Assembly (NCBI GenBank): GCA_021292105.1 | Contig: CM037870.1 | Coordinates: 20,181,424-20,245,423 of the forward strand | Reading direction: 5' to 3' | From: Anadara kagoshimensis | Taxonomy: Eukaryota > Mollusca > Bivalvia > Arcoida > Arcidae | DNA: 64,000 bases | Part shown: positions 55,916 through 64,000 of the stretch, piece by piece | Layout: the number at the start of each line of letters is the position of its first letter | How positions within the stretch are numbered: position 1 is the first letter of the stretch | Made by a program: the position numbers and the translations under genes | The notes under the pieces: model-generated | Database searches by the model: none | What the model saw: the letters and a program-made list of their open reading frames with translations, nothing else | Told to the model about the DNA's origin: nothing

Positions 55916-58900
55916 CTAAGTAAATTACAAAATATTTCTAAGGTTACAAGTGAAAATATACAATAAGGCTGTTTTCATTTAATTGGCAATACATGTATTT
56001 GGATTTACGACAGTCATTTCGGACTTGATTATTTAAGACCAATCAACCAAGAATATTTTTACGGGATTAACTTGCACTATTGTAGTTTAATGAAATATAA
56101 GTATGAAGACATATTTCCCTAACAATCGGCAAGTACTTAAGTTTGTTTTAAAAATTTTCATCGAAACAAACACTGGGAGACCTCTGAAGATTTGTCTCCA
56201 ACTCCTCCACCATATTGTCACCAAACAAGATTTCGGAATAATTTAATAATGGATATTTTTTCCATACTGGTGCATTACGATTTTAAAACTTTTATTGCTG
56301 TAATGGATCGGAAATTTACTGGTAAATTTGTTACATCTCTACCTAACAGTGTTAACAGATTGAAATATGGAAATTTTAAGCAAACAGTTGAACCATCACA
56401 AGCCAAGCTTAAATGCCACATTTATCTAAGAAACAATATTTTACCTTTTGGAGAAAGCAATGTCAGAGGTTAGAGTGATTTTATTCTTGTTCCTCTCCAA
56501 TGAGACGTTGTTACCAAAGTTTCCTGTCTTGCCATTTACTTTGACTCTCTCGTTCAGGAACTTCTCCTTCAAAGGCAATTAAATATAACATTGTTAGGGA
56601 AGGTGCCCCTAATCTAACTAGGGAAGATAACCCTAGTTTGAAAATACATTTTAGTACATTCAATTTAAATACATATACATGTCAATGAAAACAATAATGG
56701 GTGCAACAGTGAAAATGAGATGCCGGCAAGCACTGAAAAATGTTTCAGAAAAAGTATGTTGAAAGAAAGTAAATGACATGTCAAGCCAAAACCATACTTA
56801 TTTGTAACATTCTAAGAAAATGACAGAAAACTGCTGTGGTGTTCTCCACGAATGAAACATTTGTTGGACGTTGTTGCCATAACAATGTATTAATGTATTT
56901 AGCATTTATCTTTGAAGTTCAGTATTGCTGCACACACTAATCAGAAATCCATATCTTATTTTCACAATCAAACACATTAAAGATAAAATTAATGTCATCA
57001 AGAAACAAAACATGGTCAAGATGTGGTGTAGCAATGCATGTATATTGACAATTTTTTAAAACTTTTGTTTGTATACCAGTATGGGACTTTTAATCACAAT
57101 ACAATATTTAAATTTTAGACTTCAATTCCAAAGTTCAATGGTTTTCTTCAAGAGTATTTCACCATCCAAGAACTGACCATCTCACTTGTCACTACTGGTG
57201 AAACAAACCTTGACTGGGTTAAAGAACTTTAATCTATATATAACTTACAAAGTTTGCTACGTCCATAATGCCATCTTCAACAGGATGAGTACAATCAACT
57301 GTGTACTTCAAACTTGTCTTCTTCTTCTTGCCTTTGCCAGAGGTTGGCTTGCCAGATCGTTTTACGTTCTGTGAAATATATAAGAGAGATCCATTAGTAA
57401 CTTAAAGGACATCAGTGATTTTGTTCCTGCAATGCACTTTCTGCTTTGGGGGAAAATTGAAATCCTTAAATAGCAAGTCATGTCTATGCTTGCAATAACT
57501 GGGCTTACTGGGATCATATTTCAGATGTCTGATGACAATATCTGAAAGTTTGCAAGTCAGAACAATAATATGGAAAATGGATTAAATTTGTGTTAAAGCA
57601 TTATCATTTGGACTCCCTCCATACACTGACAGAAAACTGCTGTGGTGTTCTCCACGAATGAAAGGGTTTTTGAACTGAACTCTTTCGCAGGGTTTTTGAA
57701 AAATCACAAATGTTCAAAATCGCTCTACTGTTTGGAAATAAAGATTATAAAGTAGATTTGTCAGTCATAGACAGCGCATACAATCATGACATTTATGTTA
57801 TGATTTGTGTACAAATAAGGGTCTTATGGACCATTTCAAATCTGTGCTTAAGGTAATGTGATGGTGGGCTTCTTATGCATGCCACACCTGTAGCTAACTG
57901 GAGTATTATTCTCATGGTGGGTGAAACTAGATAGACAGTAACAGATGTTTACCCTTCCTGAAGCACCCAGTCCAGGGTTCGTAGACATTTTGACTTCAAA
58001 TTTAAGGACTTTTTAGGGTCTTATTTGCAAATTTAAGGCCTAATCAAAGGGACAATTTTAGCAAAAAATATTGGTGCAAAGGCAATTAAATCAATAAAAT
58101 TACTTACATGTCCATATAGTAACGACACTTGATGTGGAGGTTGAAGTTAGGCGTTCGGGAGGGCCAGGTACCTTTAAATTGCTTATTTCAATGCAACTTA
58201 TTTATTTATTCAGCCTAATTTATTATATATATCAGTCTATTCCCAACCACTTAATATCAAAATACAGACACCCAACTGGCCAAATTCAAGGGCTTTTTAG
58301 GGCCTTCAGGATAAATTCAAGGGTTTTTTAAGGGTCAAACTTGTATTTATGGTCTTTTTAGGGTAAACCTCAAAATTTAAGGACTTTTCACTAAACTTTT
58401 CACAGGAACTTATAATTAATGTTTAAACTATACTATCCAGACTTTCTATACCATCCAGCACCAAGAAAAATAACAAGGACAGACACTTGACCTACCCCTC
58501 GCCCGCTTCAGACGACTTTTTCACAGAGTTTGGTCTCCCTTCCCAACTAAACCTGGTTTTTCTCAACTCGGAACATATTTTTCTTTCGTTTCGTCACCAC
58601 ATTTTTTTTGAGCAACTGGTTTATTCAACGGAATTTCAGCCAAATTGCTGTATGAGGCGAGCATGGCAATCCCTCGGACACTTGACCCGGAAGTGACCTC
58701 GGAAGTTCTCGGATGTTTACCATCAGCAATTGAATAAACATTCAAGACGTCTTTGTCCTAGTTACTCGCGGCAATTTTGAAAATGATAACATCGGGAAAG
58801 AAACTGTGGATAAAGTAATGAAATAAGAACATTTTTCAGTATCAAGGTAAGGTATTTGTTGTTTGTTTATATTTCATTTAATAATTCTTGCATTTTAAAA

Positions 58901-59791
58901 GTTTTGCTCAACATTTAATCTAATGCCAAAGAATCACTTCCGGGTCAAGTGTCCGAGGGAGATTGCCATGTTTGCCTCGTACGCCGATTTGGCTGAAATT
59001 TCGTTTAATAAACCAGTTGCTCGAAAAAATGTGATCATGAAACGAAAGAAAAATATATTCCGAGTTGAGAAAAACCAGGTTTAGTTGGGAAGGGAGACCA
59101 AACTCTTGTGAAAAAATCGTCTGAAGCGGGCGGGGGGGGGGGGGGGGGTTGGGTTGGGGGTTAGGTCGAGTGTCTGTCCTTGTTATTTTTCTTGGTGCTG
59201 GATGGTATAGAAAGTCTGGATAGTATAGTTTAAACATTAATTATAAGTTCCTGTGGACTTTTCCAGGCCTGTACGAACCCTGCAATCTCACTTTCCTGAA
59301 TCATTATGGAAGTTGAAACGTTAATCTTAATATATGCCAGTTTGTACTTCGTTTTCTGTACATGGGCTTGCATTTATCTTTATTTACAAGACCAATGAAT
59401 TTCTTCATTGAAAGCATTAATAAATTTAGTATGGCCCTCTTTTCTTTCATTAATAAATCGGCAACAGTAAACCATCTCACCGATTGCCGTGTCATCAAGT
59501 GCAGGTGCTGAACAAAATGTGAGCCAAAGGTTTTTAAGACCCAAGTGTCCCTACACCATTAGTAGTCTTGCTTTCAACTTGGTCCTCATAAGGCTCACGT
59601 TGAGGCGACCACGTGGTCGATATCGTATCGCAAAAATTTCATTCAACAATTAAAATCACTAACATATCATATAATCACAGAATACTTTATTCAATAATAT
59701 TTCAATATTACTCCATATTTGCAAGAAAAACGTGGGAATTGTTGATTATTAAGGCTTGTAAACGTGGAACAAGATCGATTACCTGTGGCAT
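55768..59791 (-). CDS. RPL22: Ribosomal protein eL22 (4 coding exons, 132 aa)
   Basis: Minus-strand exons, in order: 59783-59791 (MPQ), 57249-57368, 56445-56566 and 55768-55915; GT-AG junctions and phases agree. The product is the 60S subunit protein eL22. It has a Lys-rich start ([20 protein letters not shown]), [20 protein letters not shown], then [40 protein letters not shown] and an acidic DEEEDEADE end. Length and every block agree with animal eL22 (human about 128 aa). A minus-strand pyrimidine tract just upstream marks a TOP-type start, implying the translational control usual for ribosomal protein mRNAs. Intron 1 (2.4 kb) holds a hAT-like element. Confidence 0.98.
56445..56566 (-). 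CDS. RPL22: RPL22 coding exon 3
   Basis: 122 nt encoding [20 protein letters not shown] through SDIAFSK and two bases of the next Arg. Acceptor TTGAAG|GAG, donor AAAAG|GTAAAA. Confidence 0.97.
56821..56857. repeat. 37-bp sequence shared by RPL22 introns 1 and 2, copy in intron 2
   Basis: Identical over 37 bp to 57627-57663. It contains a small stem-loop, GTGGTGTTCTCCAC on +. Sequence outside the 37 bp is unrelated between the two copies. Confidence 0.85.
57249..57368 (-). CDS. RPL22: RPL22 coding exon 2
   Basis: 120 nt, phase 0 at both ends: [20 protein letters not shown] through [10 protein letters not shown]. Acceptor TTCACAG|AACG, donor AACTTT|GTAAGT. Confidence 0.97.
57627..57663. repeat. 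37-bp sequence shared by RPL22 introns, copy in intron 1
   Basis: The identical partner of 56821-56857, about 800 bp away with exon 2 in between. It could be a small structured RNA fragment, a duplicated splicing element or a short mobile sequence. Confidence 0.85.
57973..59282. mobile_element. hAT-like inverted-repeat element in RPL22 intron 1
   Basis: The ends are CAGGGTTCGTA and, inverted, CAGGGTTCGTACAGGCCTGG. Inside, arms of about 300 bp (about 58400-58697 and 58925-59258) are reverse complements around a roughly 230-bp spacer. The right arm has a G run of about 20 that the left arm lacks. No transposase, and no clean 8-bp duplication. Confidence 0.75.
59783..59791 (-). CDS. RPL22: RPL22 coding exon 1 (three codons)
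   Basis: ATG CCA CAG, then donor GTAATC. Placement is supported by the Kozak-like CCATCATGC, in-frame joining to exon 2, and the animal pattern in which the first RPL22 exon encodes only a few residues. Confidence 0.9.
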
Positions 59792-59805
59792 GATGGCGGT
59801 TCAAT

Positions 59806-59816
59806 GTAGAAAAGAA
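59806..59816 (-). promoter_or_regulatory. RPL22: Candidate TOP transcription start of RPL22
   Basis: On the minus strand the sequence reads CTTTTCTAC starting at 59814: a C followed by six pyrimidines, 23 nt before the ATG. This is the terminal oligopyrimidine layout of ribosomal protein mRNAs. Confidence 0.65.
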
Positions 59817-60117
59817 CTAACCACTAGATGGCGTTTTCGATAACGACGGCGAAACGTAACTTTATTATATAGTAACCATAATCATATACACCACATTTGG
59901 ACAAACCAATATTTTGACAGAGTCATAAAAAAAATTAAAAAGACTCATGGTATATAAAAAGAGTACCAGAACCCTAGAGGGTTGATTTTTTTTTCAAAAT
60001 ATTTTTTGGAACAAATTCTTGTCATCTTGAACTTATTCGTTTGTTTTACTCCATACCTAATGACACCTATTCCACCACTTACCAAGAACAAAGGGTCTTA
60101 TGTGTATTACCGTTTCG

Positions 60118-60158
<41 letters not shown>

Positions 60159-60740
60159 GTTGTTGTTATTGTTGTTGTTGTTGTTGTGGTGGTGGTGGTG
60201 TTAAAGTTACTTTCAATGTAGAACTTTAAGTATCATATAAGGAACAATGGCTTAATTAAATTTCATTAGAATCATACTCAGATGATTTTGATGTCTAAAT
60301 TCAAAACTCCATCATTAATAATAATAATAATAATAATAATAAGTCGAGTTTTAAAACATAAACATAACCTCTAGAGAGCTTTTGATCAACTAGATACATA
60401 TAATACATATTTTAAAACATGCATATATAAAATTTACATTTACAGACATGTAAGCAAAATTGAATATAAAACGGTTGGTCAAATAGACTCCTAAACTATA
60501 ACAATCTCTGCTTTGGTGAAATGAAAAAGGTTATCGAATACACCACATAAATTTTCAAGATTTTTAGGTGTTTTTTTTTTTAATTTGAATTAGTGAATAA
60601 CACATATAAGCCTACGTATTCAATGATACTATCATACTACTATGTTAAGGCTTAACATGTTAGATTAATGCAAACTCGTTTATAATTCAAATGTAGATAA
60701 ATGCAACAAGAACGGTTTTAAAGAGGAGCAGTAAGAATAA
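59817..60740. repeat. Intergenic DNA with trinucleotide microsatellites
   Basis: ATT repeats (60119-60157) change to GTT (60158-60186) and GTG (60187-60199). An ATA run (AATAATAAT) lies at about 60315-60342. Open frames across these runs (poly-Ile or poly-Tyr/Cys) are artefacts. No gene. Confidence 0.7.
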
Positions 60741-62330
60741 AAAAACAAACATACTTATCCATATATGAATCATAGTCGAGAAGCAAAGAAAAAACTTTGG
60801 AACTGACAAGCCAGTTTACACACGTGAACTTCCACCAGGGAAGTGAGGCCGGGTGCTCCGGAAGTGTAAACAGTTCCTGTTTAGCAGGTCTGGGATCAGC
60901 CCGAAACGGGGGATAAATTGAAATCGCCCGTTCGGGGGATAAAGCGTCTAAGCGTTTCTGTGACTATAACATCGCGCATGCGCATTACATTTGTTTGCAT
61001 AGAAACGGGCTGAAAATCGACCTAAAATGATATACCTTTCCTAAAAACGGCCGCGGGGTTTCATTTCTACGTTCGGGGGCTTTAAATTTTGAGGAGTAAT
61101 AGTAAACATATTTTTCTAACGATCTGTCGTGCGGAACGAAAGTTATAGACTCTCAAAAACGTACTTCCGGTTAAAAAACTGCAGATAAAATTACACCGTA
61201 GTTACGGGTACAGAATTACTGAAAGGATTGTTGTTTTACCTTGTACAGATGTGTGATGCGAGGTACAATCAAAGTTAATTATCGTAAATATTACAAAATG
61301 ATAGGACGAACTTTTAAACATGTTTAAATTTGGAGAATGATGAACAAAATATGGCTAGCCCATCTAAAAAATCAAGAACTGAAAGAATTGCAGTAAGCAC
61401 AAACAATAACGAAACAACAGAATAGTGGAAGTTAATCAGGTTTAATTATCGCATCAAAATGCTTTATAATGACTCCGAACTGAGTAGTTGTTTTAACAGC
61501 TGGCCAGTTGTCAAAAAAAAAAAACTTTCGCATAGAAGCCATCAACGAAAGTATAGACCTAGGAAACACAACAGAGACACTCCAAGCTAAACCCATGGCT
61601 TCACACCTGTAATTACATGTATATGACATGTTTTTAATAAGGTTTTTTGTTTTAAAGTTTCTATAATTACAGGCTCTTATAACTCTTTTAAGAGTGGCAT
61701 ATTTATATATTTTATGTGTGCTTATAATGTTCTATATGTTGTATATATCATGATGAGACTATAATAAAGTTTATTAATATTTTTATTCTTCTTCTTCTTA
61801 TTATTATTATTATGTAATTGTTACACAATAGGAACCTATTGTTTTAATTTTTAGTTGGCCGAGGGCTTCTGATTGTGTTACTCTATTCACATTAGTGTAT
61901 TTAATAAATTTAAAAAAAGGCACAAAAACGTTTGTAACAGTTCATTTGCAACCACAAGATTGGTTTTTAAGTTTAATTATGGGGGGGGGGGTAAAAGTTA
62001 AAATCTGTAAATAAAGCCAGATAATTCGGATAAAAAACAACAGAGTTAAAATTACTAATAAATTTGTGTTCAACTAAATCATCAGATACGTCTGCCATTT
62101 TTGTTTGTAGCAAGCTTTATTGACAACCACTAGTTTATATGCATAATCTACCGGAAGTTTACATAAGGTAGTATTACTCGCGATCAGTGGAACTCTCCTG
62201 TGTACTCGCGTTTAACATCCGGGAGAATTACCTCCCTTTGAATGTCCCCCGATCGGGAGATCCCCCGTTTCGGGCTGATCCCAGACCCACCCGCCAAGTG
62301 TGTAATCACTCACTTTCATATATGAGTAGT
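60741..62330 (+). repeat. Dispersed family D copy split by an insertion
   Basis: Left part 60741-60887 ('atagtcgagaagcaaag' to 'gtaaacagttcctgtttagc'); right part from 62288 ('acccgccaagtgtgtaatc'). These halves are contiguous in the copies at 36560 and 37140, so the 60888-62287 element inserted into an existing copy. Confidence 0.85.
60888..62287. mobile_element. 1.4-kb TIR element with a gene-like first exon
   Basis: The termini GGTCTGGGATCAGCCCGAAA and its inverse pair over about 28 bp (continuing CGGGGGAT). Inside, an ATG at 61351 opens MASPSKKSRTERIA followed by a good donor (GCA|GTAAGC). That may be a remnant first exon of a transposase gene or a captured host exon. A G run of 11 lies at 61981. 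A clean target duplication was not found. Confidence 0.7.
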
Positions 62331-63024
62331 TCCTAATGTTGGGGTTAACGGTGGCATGCCAAAGAAAGTTGCATTTGCCCTGAAAAAATCTTTTGAAAAA
62401 GGAAACAGTTATTAGTTTTTAGTTTTTTGCGTTTGAACGGTACGTTTCCATCGAAAACTGAAAATATTACATCAAATAGCCCTGAACATACTAAACATGG
62501 TTAAAATCAGTATGGTAACGTTTTGTATTGATAGGTCCAATGTCACTGTTCCGCATTGAAAAATTTACATAAAAATTATCGTAAAAATCCTTTTAAAACA
62601 ACTGAAAATATTTTAAGTGAGATATTTCTAATAACTGTACAACAAAACAGTGATAAGAGATAACGAACGCATCACAAATTATAGATCTATTTGTGAACCG
62701 GTCGATGTGTTCTAGTAACCGGAAGTGACTGACTAAGCACTGAGAGGGAGAGACCATCCTCCCTAACCGGTGTAATTTTATTGAAAATTGGTAAGATTAT
62801 TCATATGAAAGCATACTTATTTACTTTCTTTTGTCACTAACTGACATGCTTTTAATATGGACAACTATCTTTTTTGCGATTTACCCCTATATTTTCTAAT
62901 ACCGAGTCTGTAGATGAGGGGGCGTGTGCACAATAATTTATGGCATAGAAAGTTTAGGACCAATAAATTGAATTATAACCAACAGTGTCCCTACCTGCTG
63001 ATTGCCCAGAGTGCATTACAAGTA
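62331..63024. other. Intergenic DNA, nothing recognised
   Basis: AT-rich with no plausible gene or transposon ends. Confidence 0.4.
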
Positions 63025-63118
63025 TAGCCATTTCTACCACTTCACCTATAGCTGGTGATGTCCCGATATAAGTGAAATATTTTTGAAATGGACGTAAAAC
63101 CCATTCAATCAATCAATA
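63025..63118 (+). mobile_element. SINE family A 3' end
   Basis: 'cacctatagctggtgatgtcccgatataagtgaaatatttttgaaatggacgtaaaaccc' followed by the ATCA-type tail 'attcaatcaatcaat'. Only the last third of the element remains. Confidence 0.85.
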
Positions 63119-63840
63119 TCCAAATTATGTCACAAATCTGCCCATAAACCATGATCATGCTGTTCTCTGTGAAACATACTACTACTGGAGTACTAGTGCC
63201 ATGTCAAATATGTGAGCACTCTATGTACACAGTACACCCAGTCATCTTGTTGCAATGGGGTTCTCTGACATACAGTACCACGTTATCAATACCCCTTAAT
63301 GTTTTGGAAAACATTTACATAAAAATTTCCCAGTGTAACATCATTTTAGTAAAACAGAACTGTGGTGATTCCAATACCAATGGAAATAGTTGTTCTGCAT
63401 GAACTTTATTTGGTATCACATGGTACACTGGCCCATTTTCTAACAAAATGTTAGACAAAATGTTACAACACATATATAACCTCCTTAATAAAATCTATCT
63501 GCTCAGGTTCAACAGGTGTCACTGTAATGTGTTATGGGGTTTTGTCTTGGGTGATAGTTTGGATCTTGGATCCAACATATAAAGATATTCAATGTTTGAT
63601 AATTGCATTGTGACCGGTTAGAGTAAAAGCTGCTATATCGACCACCTCTATAAAAAGATCATCTGTTCATAAAGATCAATGTTTTAAGGACGCTCTCTGT
63701 CATATTTCAACAAACAATCACCTCTGTAACATAAAGACCACCTGTCTATAAAATAGTATTTCTTAGTTCCTGACTGTGTCTTTCTATGTGTGTAATATTG
63801 TACATTTATCTTTGTCACCCTTCAAAGAAATTTCTCGCAT
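63119..63840. repeat. Spacer with a short repeat of 'tataaagaccacctgtctataa' type
   Basis: The repeat lies at about 63625-63745 and is related to 43975-44275. The open frame at 63151-63402 has no recognisable similarity. Confidence 0.45.
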
Positions 63841-63973
63841 AGCGATTGGTTAACTTGCCGGGGTACATGGAACGATGTTCGGAAAACTGCCAGGGTACAT
63901 GAGACCATGCGACGTTTAGCGGTAAAAGGGAAGTAACTCGTACATCTCTGACGTCTAGTTACGGTAAACAAAC
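63841..63973 (+). promoter_or_regulatory. Possible promoter of the gene entering at 63974
   Basis: An inverted CCAAT box (GATTGGTT, 63843-63850), a duplicated 'ggggtacatg-aa/gacc' block and a CRE-like TGACGTCT lie within 130 bp of an ATG. The stretch is more GC-rich than its surroundings. Confidence 0.3.
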
Positions 63974-64000
63974 ATGGCGACAACACACGCAAGTCACAGA
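63974..64000 (+). CDS. Possible first exon of a gene cut by the window end
   Basis: ACAAACATGGCGAC is a good animal start context. The frame stays open to the window end (MATTHASHR). No function can be assigned from nine codons. Confidence 0.3.

Noticed and set aside
56919..57000. Box C/D snoRNA in RPL22 intron 2 (minus strand)
   Set aside because: A TGATGA box and two CTGA boxes can be found at suitable spacing, but no terminal stem brings them together and no rRNA guide was recognised.
60041..60229. Poly-Tyr/Cys and poly-Ile open frames
   Set aside because: They are translations of the ATT/GTT/GTG microsatellite.

Overview
The window is nuclear DNA from an animal, most probably a bivalve mollusc. 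It is AT-rich and intron-rich, with GT-AG splicing. It is full of tRNA-derived SINEs, fold-back MITEs and 140-155 bp tandem arrays of kinds typical of bivalve genomes. The species cannot be named from the sequence. Nothing bacterial, no CRISPR array and no rRNA gene is visible.

Three spliced protein genes can be reconstructed, and every exon join keeps the reading frame. (1) A FAAP20 homologue (Fanconi anaemia core-complex subunit), + strand, 22279-29499, 4 coding exons, 492 aa. Its basic N-terminus, FANCA-binding-like segment, C-terminal ubiquitin-binding zinc finger and terminal Trp match the vertebrate protein, but the middle is greatly enlarged. (2) A large unnamed zinc-finger/AT-hook protein, + strand, 39248-52476, 11 coding exons, 1228 aa. 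It has five unusual Cys-rich modules, mostly one per exon, followed by an acidic linker, an AT-hook, nine clustered C2H2/C2HC fingers and one isolated finger. (3) RPL22, - strand, 55768-59791, 4 coding exons, 132 aa, with a pyrimidine-tract transcription start just upstream. A possible first exon of a fourth gene begins at 63974 and runs off the window.

Layout: 1-22 kb is gene-poor and repeat-rich. It holds 19-bp and 22-bp minisatellites, several SINE families, TIR elements, three copies of a TA-flanked MITE, a broken mariner transposase and two remarkable long hairpins that share an apex but have different arms. 22-29.5 kb is FAAP20. 29.7-35.2 kb is a 5.5 kb CACTA-like transposon with roughly 450 bp fold-back TIRs and an ATG target duplication; younger elements are nested in it. 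35.2-39 kb holds diverged arrays and copies of a dispersed repeat. 39-52.5 kb is the zinc-finger gene; one intron carries a 145-bp array with regularly spaced nuclear-receptor-like motifs and a nested hAT-like element. 52.8-55.7 kb is arrays, SINEs and a MITE. 55.7-59.8 kb is RPL22, with a hAT-like inverted-repeat element in intron 1. 60-64 kb is microsatellites, a 1.4 kb TIR element inserted in an older repeat, and the possible start of the next gene.

The three genes have unrelated roles (DNA crosslink repair, probable DNA-binding regulation, ribosome). Nothing suggests they work as a unit. Coordinates of repeats are approximate where arms have decayed.
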